From assembly GCA_030037575.1 (NCBI GenBank), contig JASHRB010000479.1:1-9051 (forward strand): a DNA stretch of 9,051 bases, written 5' to 3'. Positions 1 to 7,234 of the stretch are shown here, piece by piece (the stretch's first letter is position 1; each line of letters starts with the position of its first letter). The notes beneath the pieces are model-generated. The model saw only the letters and a program-made list of their open reading frames with translations. It was not told the origin of the DNA and did not search any database. Made by a program: the position numbers and the translations under genes. This DNA is from Candidatus Sulfotelmatobacter sp. GTDB lineage: Bacteria > Acidobacteriota > Terriglobia > Terriglobales > Acidobacteriaceae.

Positions 1-33
1 AGCTCGTAGTCTGCCGGAGAGCGCAATCCGGGG

Positions 34-927
34 TTAGGGCTTGGTCTCCAGCGGGTGTTGGCTCTTTTCGTAAAATTCGCTCTGCAATTTCAGGCTCACA
101 TCGTCGGCTTTCACGGCGCGAATGGTATTCACGACGGCGTCAATCCACCAATCCATTTGCACTTGGCCGAGTTGGGGGGTGGCGGCTGATCCGTCGCCGG
201 CATAATGATTGGGAAAACGCGCATACCACCAGATCCCGGTGTAAACATCTTCGGGTAAATTCTGGCGGTGCTGATCGGCTCCTGATTCCTGGTGGGCGCG
301 ATCCATGTGCACCGTGTCCGGACGCGCAATCAACATCTTCGAGGTCTCGCTTTCCCCGGCATGCCAATCGGGGGAGGTTTTTGGCATCAGCGCCGCGTGA
401 TCGGGCGAGCGCTTGTCGAAAACATAAACCACATAATCGTGCGGTTTGTCGAGCTGGGTTTGCGCGAAATAGGGCAGCAGATGCTCGTTTCCACCATGGC
501 CGTTGACGATGATGATCTTCTTGCAGCCGTTGCGCGCCATCTCGTCAGTGGTTTCCTGCAGCAGCGCAAGCTCGATTTCGCCGCTGTAGGCGATGGTTCC
601 GGGCTGGTGGCGGGCTTCGGCAATTTGTCCGAAATAGTAGTCGGGAAAGACGATGGCATATTCTTTTTCGGCGGCATGCAACGCGGTGTAGCGAACGTCG
701 AGCAGGTCGGTGCCGAGCGGCAGATGCGGTCCATGCTTCTCCAGGATTCCGAAGGGAAGCAGGCAGGTGCCTTGCGCGCGCCGAATGCCCTCGCTGAAAT
801 CCGCAGCCGTGAGTTCTTCCCAATGAACCGAGAGAGACGACGGCGGGGGAGACGCTTGCGAGCGCGCCCGGGGACCGCTTGCCACTAACAGCACCGCCAG
901 AAGCGCGAGCAGACGGAGATTGGTCAT
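34..927 (-). CDS. Exported creatininase-family amidohydrolase
   Basis: This is a 297-residue member of the creatininase (creatinine amidohydrolase) family, metal-dependent enzymes that hydrolyse cyclic amides or formamides. The N-terminus is a signal peptide: Arg5 is followed by a run of Leu/Ala/Val at about residues 6-17, with a plausible cleavage site after the Ala-Arg-Ser or Ser-Gln-Ala around residues 21-25, so the enzyme should act outside the cytoplasm. Family motifs are intact: EKHGPHLPLGTD at 63-74 (Glu63, His65 and Asp74 are probable metal ligands with the usual 11-residue Glu-Asp spacing), NGHGGNEH at 142-149, and HAGESETS at 189-196 with Glu194 as a further ligand. The ATG at 927 is the only start that gives a complete signal peptide; the ribosome-binding site is weak. 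It lies 129 bp after hpf and may be a separate transcript. The true substrate is unknown: family members act on creatinine, mycofactocin precursors and formamides, so the sequence supports the fold and not the reaction. Confidence 0.9.
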   Translation of the reverse strand: MTNLRLLALLAVLLVASGPRARSQASPPPSSLSVHWEELTAADFSEGIRRAQGTCLLPFGILEKHGPHLPLGTDLLDVRYTALHAAEKEYAIVFPDYYFGQIAEARHQPGTIAYSGEIELALLQETTDEMARNGCKKIIIVNGHGGNEHLLPYFAQTQLDKPHDYVVYVFDKRSPDHAALMPKTSPDWHAGESETSKMLIARPDTVHMDRAHQESGADQHRQNLPEDVYTGIWWYARFPNHYAGDGSAATPQLGQVQMDWWIDAVVNTIRAVKADDVSLKLQSEFYEKSQHPLETKP

Positions 928-1056
928 TGCCTGAGTATGGCCTCAACCCGATAGCATTACAACCCCGGTTCGGCCCAGGGCCGCAGCCTGGAATCGAATG
1001 TTGGCCCGGAAATGCCGCCCGAAGCGGCCAGGAAAACTTCGGATAGGAAGCCGTTT
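928..1056 (-). other. Intergenic region with two short hairpins
   Basis: This 129-bp gap separates hpf from the creatininase gene. Read on the minus strand it has a GCCGC/GCGGC stem with a 5-nt TTCGG loop at 1014-1028, then a CCAGG/CCTGG stem with a 7-nt loop at 975-991. The first could help end the hpf transcript, but no T-run follows either stem, so I do not call an intrinsic terminator. I saw no clear -35/-10 promoter for the creatininase gene. Confidence 0.3.
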
Positions 1057-1698
1057 TTAGGGTGCTTCGATCAGTTCCATTTTGCCCTCGCGAGTGCGGT
1101 GCAGAATCATGAGTTTGCCTTTGCGGTCGCGGAAGACGAAGACGTCGCGATCGCGGAAGTGGGCTTCCTTGATGGCTTCTTCGAGTGTCATGGGGCGCAG
1201 AGCGACGGCTTCGCTGGAACGAACCAGATGTACTTCTGTGGTTTTGGCCACCGCCGGAAAGCGATGCACGGCCACGGGCACGGCGGTTTTTTCGGTGAGT
1301 CCGACTTTGGTTTGCACAGTGACCATGGGCGGGTTCGCGCTTTCCAGCACCGCCGGCTCGGCGGCGTGGCGGTTCCATTTCTTGGCTTCTGCGCGCCTGC
1401 GGGCGGAAAGTTTTTTCGACTGCCACCGTTTCTTATATTTCACCGCCTGTTTCTCGAGATGGTCGAGGGCTTGGTTGACAGCGATGCTCATGTCCTTGGC
1501 CTGGGCGAGGCCCACGAGCGGCCCGTTGCGCGGGCTGATGGTGATCTCGGCCTGGTGGCGGTGCTTTTCGACGGCCAGGGTGACGTGGGCTTCAAATTTA
1601 TCGCCGAGAATTTTGCGGATTTTGTTGAGGCCGGTTTCGACTTCTTTTTTTATGGCGGGAGTGACTTCGTAGTGACGTCCGGTGTATTCCACGTTCAT
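1057..1698 (-). CDS. hpf: Long-form ribosome hibernation promoting factor (HPF/RaiA family)
   Basis: This 213-residue protein binds the 30S subunit and inactivates ribosomes in stationary phase or starvation. Residues 1-98 form the ribosome-binding domain; it opens MNVEYTGRHYEVTPAIKK and has a basic helix at about 79-107 (LEKQAVKYKKRW onwards). A linker at roughly 108-150 joins it to a C-terminal domain at about 155-211, with VRSSEAVALRPMTLEEAI and DVFVFRDRKGK, which is the dimerisation domain that lets long HPF pair two 70S ribosomes into 100S particles. The family's usual N-terminus and a strong AAGGAG site upstream favour the ATG at 1698; the frame stays open to an ATG at 1764, which would add 22 residues of unconserved sequence. 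It lies 150 bp after rpoN, in the rpoN-hpf order known from many bacteria, so co-transcription with rpoN is likely. The identification is firm; the start is fairly firm. Confidence 0.93.
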   Translation of the reverse strand: MNVEYTGRHYEVTPAIKKEVETGLNKIRKILGDKFEAHVTLAVEKHRHQAEITISPRNGPLVGLAQAKDMSIAVNQALDHLEKQAVKYKKRWQSKKLSARRRAEAKKWNRHAAEPAVLESANPPMVTVQTKVGLTEKTAVPVAVHRFPAVAKTTEVHLVRSSEAVALRPMTLEEAIKEAHFRDRDVFVFRDRKGKLMILHRTREGKMELIEAP

Positions 1699-1709
1699 GA
1701 AGTGGGGGT

Positions 1710-1715
1710 CTCCTT
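1710..1715 (-). promoter_or_regulatory. Shine-Dalgarno site of hpf
   Basis: The minus strand reads AAGGAG here, 11 nt before the ATG at 1698. The spacing is slightly long, but this is the best ribosome-binding site near any candidate hpf start, and it supports 1698 over the upstream in-frame ATGs at 1746 and 1764. Confidence 0.6.
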
Positions 1716-1848
1716 GCGCAGGCTGGCAGCGATTTTTGATAACCATGCTCGCCTCGCGCCCCATTCCGGCGCGCTGGCTCGCCCGGGTCCTGGGCTCAGC
1801 AAAAACCGCATGGCTCAGGAGGACAACGCTTTGGGTTTTTCATGGGAA

Positions 1849-3732
1849 TTATGACTTCACTCTTCGCTGGTGCGTGCTGGGAATACGCATATCCTCGCGA
1901 TACTTTGCCACCGTCCGGCGCGTAACCTGAATCCCTTGCGATTGCAAAATTCGCGTCAGCTGCTCGTCGGTGAGCGGACGCGCCGGATCTTCTTCTTCGA
2001 TCAATTTCTTGACGCGCCGTTTCAGAATTAACAGCGAGGTATTGCCACCTTCCGGGCCCTGCACGCTTTCGCTGAAAAAGTAGCGCAGTTCGAAAACTCC
2101 CTGAGGAGTGTGCGCGTATTTGCTGGCAACCGCGCGGCTCACGGTGGAAGGATGGACCCCGATCTCTTCGGCGACTTCCTTGATCATCATGGGCTTGAGG
2201 AAGTCGATGCCTTTTTCGAGAAATTCATACTGCCGCGCGACAATCGAGTAGCAAACTTTGGTGATGGTTTGCTTGCGCTGCTCAATGTTCTTGATGAGTT
2301 GGATGGCGCTCTTGTAGCGCTCTTTGACGTAATCGCGCGTGTTTTTGTCGTTAACGTCGCGCGTGAGCAGGCGTTTATAGGCGGGATTCAGGCGCAGCTG
2401 CGGCAGATCGTCATCGTTCATGATGACCAGCCACTCGTCACCGTGCTTGACGAAAGCGACGTCGGGCTCGATGAGACGCGCCTGGACTTTGTTGTATTGC
2501 AGCCCGGGGCGCGGATCGAGCGTGCGGATGTAATCGAGGGCGTGCTGCAGGGCCTCGGGCGGGCGCCCGATGGCCTTGGCAATTTCTTTCTGCTGCTTGC
2601 CGGTGAGCGCGCGAAGATGCTGATCCACAATGGCGACGGCATCCTGCAGCACTGGCGCGCCACCGTTGGCGGCCTTGTCTCCGTTCTTCTGATGGGCCAG
2701 CTGCGACTGGTGGTAACGAAGTTGCCGCAGCAGGCATTCGCGAAGATCGCGGCAAGCGACGCCGGGAGGATCGAGTTGGCGGACCACTTCGAGAGCCTCG
2801 GTAAGATCGGCGGCGGCGAAGCTGGGTTTGTGAAGGGGGCGCGGCGCTTTGGTTTCGGGAGCGGGGGCGACGGCAGCTGCCGAACCGTTGGGCGCGCTGT
2901 CGAGTTTTGCCGGGGAGCCTTCGGCGATGCCCAAGATGGCCGGGTTTAGGTACGGCTCGGTCCACAGCGATCCCGGGGCAGGCGCTTCGACTGCGGCGGC
3001 GCTACCCGGCCGCGAGGCACCGTCGTCGCTCAGGATGACGCCGCTTGGGTCGTGGGCACGGGAAGCGTTGTGAGTTTCGGATGCCGTCTCGTCCGGGGCT
3101 CCTTCCGCAGACGGCGGGGTTGCCCCTAATCCCAGGGCGGCGGCTTGGTTGACGATCTTGCTGGCCGCTTCGGCATCGGCCTCGGGCGTTGACGGAGCCG
3201 CCATGCCGAGCATTTCTTCATCGCTGGCGATGAGATATCCGTCTTCGTTCAGATTACCGATGATCTCTTCGGCGGCTGCGCGAACTTCAGGTCGCAAGTT
3301 CAGCGCTCCGATCTGCCACATCAGGTGATCGGTGAGGGTGGTCGGCTTGGAAAGAAAATTCTCGAACGAAGGGCGCTCGATCTCTTCCATTTCGCCGCGA
3401 GTGCGATAACCGGGGTCGAGATAGTCCTGGAAGAACGACCCGAAGTCGATTTCTTCGAATGGGTCTTTCTTTTCAGCCGCGGTGATGGGGTTTTCTTCGC
3501 TGGTGGCTTGCGCGGCCCGCTCGCGGTCTTCTTCTTTGCGTCCCACCTCGTCGATCAGCGGGACCGAATCTTCCAGCTCTTCGAGGACCGGGTTCTCGAC
3601 CATCTCGGCGTTGATCATGTCCTTGAGCTCGAGCTTGTTAAGCGCGAGCACGGAGACCATCTGCACCAGGCCCGGGGTGAGGATCTGGCGCTGGGAGAGC
3701 TTGACCGATAGTTTGTGCTGCAGTAACACCAT
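1849..3732 (-). CDS. rpoN: RNA polymerase sigma-54 factor RpoN
   Basis: This is sigma-54 of 627 residues, against 477 in E. coli. It directs RNA polymerase to -24/-12 promoters that need AAA+ enhancer-binding proteins to open. Region I, which contacts the activator, is at about 3-53 (LQHKLSVKLSQRQILTPGLV, then the EMVENPVLEELE helix). An acidic region II follows at 54-120 and a core-binding region from 124 onwards. The C-terminal half has the DNA-binding helix-turn-helix at about 516-539 (IKEVAEEIGVHPSTVSRAV) and the RpoN box TRRTVAKYRE at 604-613, where the usual first Ala is Thr. Much of the extra length is an Ala/Pro/Ser-rich insert at about 177-303, between the NEDGYL segment and the EALEVVRQLDPPGV segment. 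The frame is open upstream to 4326, but homology begins exactly at the ATG at 3732, so that extension is an artefact of high GC. The start has no good Shine-Dalgarno. It sits between lptB and hpf, a conserved neighbourhood. Confidence 0.96.
   Translation of the reverse strand: MVLLQHKLSVKLSQRQILTPGLVQMVSVLALNKLELKDMINAEMVENPVLEELEDSVPLIDEVGRKEEDRERAAQATSEENPITAAEKKDPFEEIDFGSFFQDYLDPGYRTRGEMEEIERPSFENFLSKPTTLTDHLMWQIGALNLRPEVRAAAEEIIGNLNEDGYLIASDEEMLGMAAPSTPEADAEAASKIVNQAAALGLGATPPSAEGAPDETASETHNASRAHDPSGVILSDDGASRPGSAAAVEAPAPGSLWTEPYLNPAILGIAEGSPAKLDSAPNGSAAAVAPAPETKAPRPLHKPSFAAADLTEALEVVRQLDPPGVACRDLRECLLRQLRYHQSQLAHQKNGDKAANGGAPVLQDAVAIVDQHLRALTGKQQKEIAKAIGRPPEALQHALDYIRTLDPRPGLQYNKVQARLIEPDVAFVKHGDEWLVIMNDDDLPQLRLNPAYKRLLTRDVNDKNTRDYVKERYKSAIQLIKNIEQRKQTITKVCYSIVARQYEFLEKGIDFLKPMMIKEVAEEIGVHPSTVSRAVASKYAHTPQGVFELRYFFSESVQGPEGGNTSLLILKRRVKKLIEEEDPARPLTDEQLTRILQSQGIQVTRRTVAKYREDMRIPSTHQRRVKS
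2824..3204 (-). other. Low-complexity insert coding region inside rpoN
   Basis: This segment encodes RpoN residues 177-303, about 127 residues dominated by Ala, Pro, Ser, Gly and acidic residues, with no recognisable domain. Canonical sigma-54 proteins pass almost directly from the segment before it to the LDPPGV segment after it. Reading frame is kept throughout. Within it the minus strand at 3039-3025 reads GTCATCCTGAGCGAC, which resembles a motif I remember as part of interspersed intergenic repeats in several soil bacteria; that resemblance is from memory only. Confidence 0.6.
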
Positions 3733-4052
3733 GTCTTTAGGTCTTTGCTCGTGGCTTTGTCTTAGTCGTGCACTCCGACAGCGCCCGAAGGCGCTTCGCT
3801 CAGCGGTCCCAGTGTGGCCCGGCTTACGCCGTACCCGGCACGAACCTGACAACTCGCTCAGCGCGGTTGCGGCCGCGTCTTTCAACCCCTGCTTCAGTTT
3901 GGCAAACGAACCGCGACCACTGGCACTGCTCACCCAATGACGAAAAAAACCTCCGCCCCTTACTCCAGCTTGTTGAGCCGATCGCTCTCGGGCCCACGTT
4001 GGCGCCTCTCCCAAGGTCAAGCAGTCTGGCCGTCCCCGTTTCACCCCCCCGC
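3733..4052 (-). other. Long leader or intergenic region between lptB and rpoN
   Basis: No homologous gene was found in these 320 bp, although the rpoN frame happens to stay open through all of it. On the minus strand it contains, in order, a run of seven T near 3949-3943 with no stem directly before it, a GC-rich stretch with two CCGGGC-type repeats around 3817-3837, a cUUCGg hairpin at 3795-3780, and a purine-rich tract of AAAGAC/AAAGCC-type hexamers at 3764-3733 that runs into the rpoN ATG. Its length would allow an independent rpoN promoter, but I could not pick out a convincing one. Confidence 0.45.
3780..3795 (-). promoter_or_regulatory. Stable cUUCGg tetraloop hairpin upstream of rpoN
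   Basis: The minus strand reads AGCGCC-TTCG-GGCGCT, a perfect 6-bp stem closed by C-G around a UUCG loop, one of the most stable RNA hairpins known. It ends 47 nt before the rpoN start. No T-run follows, so it is unlikely to be an intrinsic terminator by itself; RNA stability, attenuation or part of a repeated element are possible. The structure is seen directly, the role is unknown. Confidence 0.45.
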
Positions 4053-4781
4053 TCACACCAACGAAAAGCTCTCTCCCAAATACACGCGGCGGACTTCGGG
4101 ATCGGCGGCCAACTGTTCGGGCGGGCCGTGGCGGAAGATTCTGCCGTCGTCGATGATGTAGGCGCGATCGGTTACAGTCAAAGTTTCGCGCACGTTGTGA
4201 TCGGTGATCAGCACCCCGATGCCGCTGGCCCGCAGACCGCTGATAATTTTCTGCAGATCGAGAACGGCGATGGGGTCGATTCCGGAAAAAGGTTCGTCGA
4301 GGAGGATGAACGTGGGATTGATGCACAGGCAGCGCGCAATTTCCACACGGCGGCGCTCGCCGCCAGATAAAGCGTAGCCGCGATTGCGCCGAATGTGCTC
4401 CAGACCCAGTTCGTCAATAAATTTTTCCATCTTCTCGCGGCGCTCGTGCCAGGAAAGAGGTTGCGCCTCCAGCACCGCGAGGATGTTCTCCTCAACCGTG
4501 AGTTTGCGAAAGACTGAAGCTTCTTGTGGGAGATAGCTGATGCCAAACTGGCGCGCCCGCAGATACATGGGAACGCCCGTGATGTTCTGACCGTCATACA
4601 TCACGCGGCCGGTGTCCGGGGGGATCAGACCAACGATGGCGTAAAAAGTTGTGGTTTTGCCGGCGCCGTTGGGGCCCAGCAGCCCTACCACTTCGCTCTG
4701 CTCGAGCCGCAGACTGACACCATTTACCACGCGGCGGCCACGGTACGACTTGCCAATTTCGTCTGTGGCCAGGGTACGCAT
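4053..4781 (-). CDS. lptB: LPS export ABC transporter ATPase LptB
   Basis: LptB is the cytoplasmic ATPase that, as a dimer with the permeases LptF and LptG, powers extraction of LPS from the inner membrane. From the ATG at 4781 it has 242 residues. All ABC motifs are present (numbered from this ATG): Walker [11 protein letters not shown] at 36-45, Q-loop Gln86 in SYLPQ, signature LSGGE at 138-142, Walker B FILLDEP at 158-164 and H-loop His195 in LITDHN. The LptB-specific opening, a SYRGRRVV segment followed by [16 protein letters not shown], matches E. coli LptB without gaps from its first residue, which decides the start. An in-frame TTG at 4793 would add four residues. It begins 21 bp after the lptC stop, so the two genes are surely co-transcribed. 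LptF and LptG must be encoded elsewhere. Confidence 0.96.
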   Translation of the reverse strand: MRTLATDEIGKSYRGRRVVNGVSLRLEQSEVVGLLGPNGAGKTTTFYAIVGLIPPDTGRVMYDGQNITGVPMYLRARQFGISYLPQEASVFRKLTVEENILAVLEAQPLSWHERREKMEKFIDELGLEHIRRNRGYALSGGERRRVEIARCLCINPTFILLDEPFSGIDPIAVLDLQKIISGLRASGIGVLITDHNVRETLTVTDRAYIIDDGRIFRHGPPEQLAADPEVRRVYLGESFSLV

Positions 4782-4802
4782 TTTGCTTGCCAATTGCCCA
4801 CT

Positions 4803-7190
4803 TTAACGGGCCACCCGCGTTTGTGTTACCACAGGAGTACTTGCTTCGCCTTCTACCAGCACCCTATCATCCGCCCTAAAGAAAGTCAACGAATCGCCGG
4901 TAATCTTGCCCCGTTCGGCATCAAAAATGCTAGGCGGACCGCCGGTGAGGACGAATTTATCGTCGGAGGCCGTGTAGACCAGCTTCTGACCTTCGGCTCT
5001 GCGGTTGGGTTGCCGGATGACGACGTTGCCGGTTGCGACCATGTGGTCGAGCCGACTGGGAGTGGCAAGTTGCTGAGGGGTAGTAATTTCGTTGCGTGGG
5101 AGCAGATACGCATCGGCGGTATTGGCGGTTGCGGTAAAATCGGAGCCCTGGGCGGTTACGCCTTTTTCGTAATGAGCGCGGCGGTCGGAGTCAGTATAGG
5201 TTAGGCGCGACGAAGTGATTTTGACGGTTTCCTCGGCTTGATTCTGCACCTGTTTGTTCGCCTTCTCTTCGGCTTTTCCGGACTGTTTTTTCGCAGCCGT
5301 CTGGGCATTTGCCTGGACCAATACCGTGGAAACAGGCTGGGCAGCGGTTCCCTGCGCGACCAGAGAGCGCTGATCCCGATCGAACTGAATGGACGGTGCG
5401 GTGATTACGTTCGCGTCCTGCCAAAGGCGGGCCTTCCCTTCGTACAGTGCGATTGCCGGGGATCCATGAGCGGTCATTTTCGCCGCGGTCACGTGAATGG
5501 GTGACGCGGAGGCGAGCCATGCGCCCTTCGGCTGTTCTTTGAGATCGCTGTAAGTGCTTTTCACATCGCCGTCGGCGAAAGCGTCGCTGGTGGCGCGATC
5601 GATGCGGATGCTGCGCGCTGTAGTCTCCATGCCGCCATCGGTCACGCGAGGACTTCCGGCGAGCACCAACACCTGGTCGGAGGGCGTGTAAATCGCTTGC
5701 TCAGCCCAGGCTTGCGTTCGTTTGTCGAGCGGTTGATGGTCGCTGTACGCTACGCTTCCCTGCTGCACCAGCGAAGAAATTCCGCCCTCGGCCAGGAAAC
5801 TCGCATCGACGGTTTCGCTGGTGCTGACTCGGTCGGGCGAGCCGGGCACCGAGTTCACGATCCTGGCATCGGGCGCGCCGTGGATCGAATCCAGGCGGCT
5901 CAAGAGCTTTCCCTTGGGGGTGGCCGCGGGAATCTCGGCGAACTTCGCTTCAAACTGACCGGCGGTGATGACGGTTCGCTCGGGCGAAGCGGATGCCGCC
6001 GTGGTGGCGGCTGGCGTGATCAAAATTTGCGCCGCGCCTGAAGTGACGGCGTGATCGAGGTGGTTTCCTTTGGCGAGAAAGAAATCGATGGTCGGCGCGG
6101 TGACATCGAAATCCTGGGGGGGAGAATTCCTGCTGGCCTCGCCGCTGACCCGAGCCCCATGCTGAGCCAGCCGAACGCCGTCGGTGGCGCGCACTTTTTG
6201 CAACTCGTTCTGTCCCGAGAAATGCAGAATCGCTTTGCCCGCGTCACCCTGCATGGGCCGCGAGCCAGGACGCTCGACATGCACGTTGCCGGTCAGAGTC
6301 GCGGTTTCGAACCGATTCTGTTTTCCCGTAAGAAACATTTCGCCTTGCTCGGCGCGGGCGCGCGTCCGATCGTCGTCTGCCCCGGTCGATTGCGCGGTCA
6401 CATTTCCGGTGGCCAGCACCCGTTGTACTTCATTTTCCGGTCCAAGGAAAAAAGTTGCCTGATCGGCTTCAATCGTTCCTGTCGAGCGTTCGAGGCGAGG
6501 ATGATCGAGCACCACCACTCGCGGGTCGCGCCGGATGAGGCCATGAGTCGCCAGCAGTTTCTCGTTTTTTCCGGCGAACGCGACCTGCACCTGGGAGACC
6601 AGTGTAAGCGTGTTGGTCTTGGCGGAATAGAAGACTCCGACGGCCGATCCGGTGGCCTGCGGGGTCCGGAAGTCGGCGCGAGCCTCGGTGTGAGCGTCGC
6701 CACTTTCCTGGTTGAAGACCAGGTCACGGGTTTTCAGATGGATCGGATTCTTCAGCTCTTCGGGAGTGCTCTGGTCGGGCGCGGCTTCGCCGCTGGGATT
6801 GGCCTGCAGATCGATCTGGACCTCCCCCCGAGCGACCACATTGCCCGAATCTTTGTCATAGGTAAAATCGTCGCCGTAGATCTGATCGAAACGGGAAGAA
6901 TCGCGGCCGTAGAGGACAATACTCACGTTGTGGAGCTCGGCGCTGCCGTTCAGCTTGAACTGCTTCAGGTTGCTGGCCCGTATGGTGAACAAAGTCCGTC
7001 CCCCATCCGATTTGGAGAACTGAAATCCGGATGCGGTTTGCTTGATGCCGATGCCGATTCGGTTGGGGACTTCCTTCAGAACATTGCGCTCGCGCAGCCG
7101 GGCGTAGGCGTATAGGCCGGCGATGACCGCGATGAACAGGAACGCGATCGCGATCAGCCAACGGCGAAGGTAATAGATCGGCAGCGGCAT
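4803..7190 (-). CDS. lptC: Large LptC-type protein with LptA/OstA-like modules
   Basis: This is a 795-residue inner-membrane-anchored periplasmic protein, about four times the size of E. coli LptC (191 residues). A single membrane helix at about 11-30 follows a short Arg-bearing N-terminus, giving an N-in topology. Residues about 40-200 look like the LptC domain, which takes LPS from LptB2FG. The rest repeats the OstA/LptA pattern of short beta strands with Thr-Gly-Asn-Val turns: ATGNVTAQ near 270, LTGNVHVE near 310 and ATGNVVIR near 729. The last module at about 660-790 is the clearest, with AEGQKLVYT and GKITGDSLTF strands. A Lys/Gln/Glu/Ala-rich linker lies at about 629-665. No separate lptA is in the window, so this protein may combine both roles. 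The ATG at 7190 puts the helix near the N-terminus; AGG directly abuts it, a poor ribosome site. ATGs at 7250 and 7286 are alternatives. Confidence 0.85.
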   Translation of the reverse strand: MPLPIYYLRRWLIAIAFLFIAVIAGLYAYARLRERNVLKEVPNRIGIGIKQTASGFQFSKSDGGRTLFTIRASNLKQFKLNGSAELHNVSIVLYGRDSSRFDQIYGDDFTYDKDSGNVVARGEVQIDLQANPSGEAAPDQSTPEELKNPIHLKTRDLVFNQESGDAHTEARADFRTPQATGSAVGVFYSAKTNTLTLVSQVQVAFAGKNEKLLATHGLIRRDPRVVVLDHPRLERSTGTIEADQATFFLGPENEVQRVLATGNVTAQSTGADDDRTRARAEQGEMFLTGKQNRFETATLTGNVHVERPGSRPMQGDAGKAILHFSGQNELQKVRATDGVRLAQHGARVSGEASRNSPPQDFDVTAPTIDFFLAKGNHLDHAVTSGAAQILITPAATTAASASPERTVITAGQFEAKFAEIPAATPKGKLLSRLDSIHGAPDARIVNSVPGSPDRVSTSETVDASFLAEGGISSLVQQGSVAYSDHQPLDKRTQAWAEQAIYTPSDQVLVLAGSPRVTDGGMETTARSIRIDRATSDAFADGDVKSTYSDLKEQPKGAWLASASPIHVTAAKMTAHGSPAIALYEGKARLWQDANVITAPSIQFDRDQRSLVAQGTAAQPVSTVLVQANAQTAAKKQSGKAEEKANKQVQNQAEETVKITSSRLTYTDSDRRAHYEKGVTAQGSDFTATANTADAYLLPRNEITTPQQLATPSRLDHMVATGNVVIRQPNRRAEGQKLVYTASDDKFVLTGGPPSIFDAERGKITGDSLTFFRADDRVLVEGEASTPVVTQTRVAR

Positions 7191-7215
7191 CCTGCCATTA
7201 GTGTACGGCAGGACT

Positions 7216-7234
7216 CCCGCTGCTCCGGAGCGGG
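7216..7234 (-). other. Inverted repeat just upstream of lptC start
   Basis: CCCGCT and AGCGGG arms of 6 bp flank a 7-nt spacer, and an internal CTCCGGAG palindrome overlaps it. It ends about 25 nt before the chosen lptC ATG. If 7190 is the true start it is a leader hairpin; if translation starts at 7250 or 7286 it is inside the gene. Confidence 0.3.

Noticed and set aside
1699..1848. Possible sigma-54 (-24/-12) promoter upstream of hpf around TTTTTGCT
   Set aside because: The TTGC element is present, but no GG occurs at the required 10-nt spacing before it.
1012..1854. Plus-strand open frame of 280 codons opposite hpf
   Set aside because: It mirrors the hpf gene on the other strand; the composition is rich in Gly, Phe and His as expected of an antisense shadow, with no family resemblance.
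2110..2949. Plus-strand open frame of 279 codons opposite rpoN
   Set aside because: It is antisense to conserved sigma-54 motifs and shows no domain of its own.
3943..3990. Possible intrinsic terminator of lptB at the T-run
   Set aside because: The seven-T run on the minus strand is not directly preceded by a stem; the nearest weak 4-bp stem is about 30 nt away.
3733..4326. A 198-codon N-terminal extension of RpoN in the same frame
   Set aside because: It overlaps lptB in another frame, is Arg-rich and unlike any sigma-54, and homology to RpoN begins exactly at the ATG at 3732.
6051..7115. Plus-strand open frame of 354 codons opposite lptC
   Set aside because: It lies wholly antisense to a clear LptC/LptA-type gene, has no recognisable motif, and such long antisense frames are common in GC-rich DNA.
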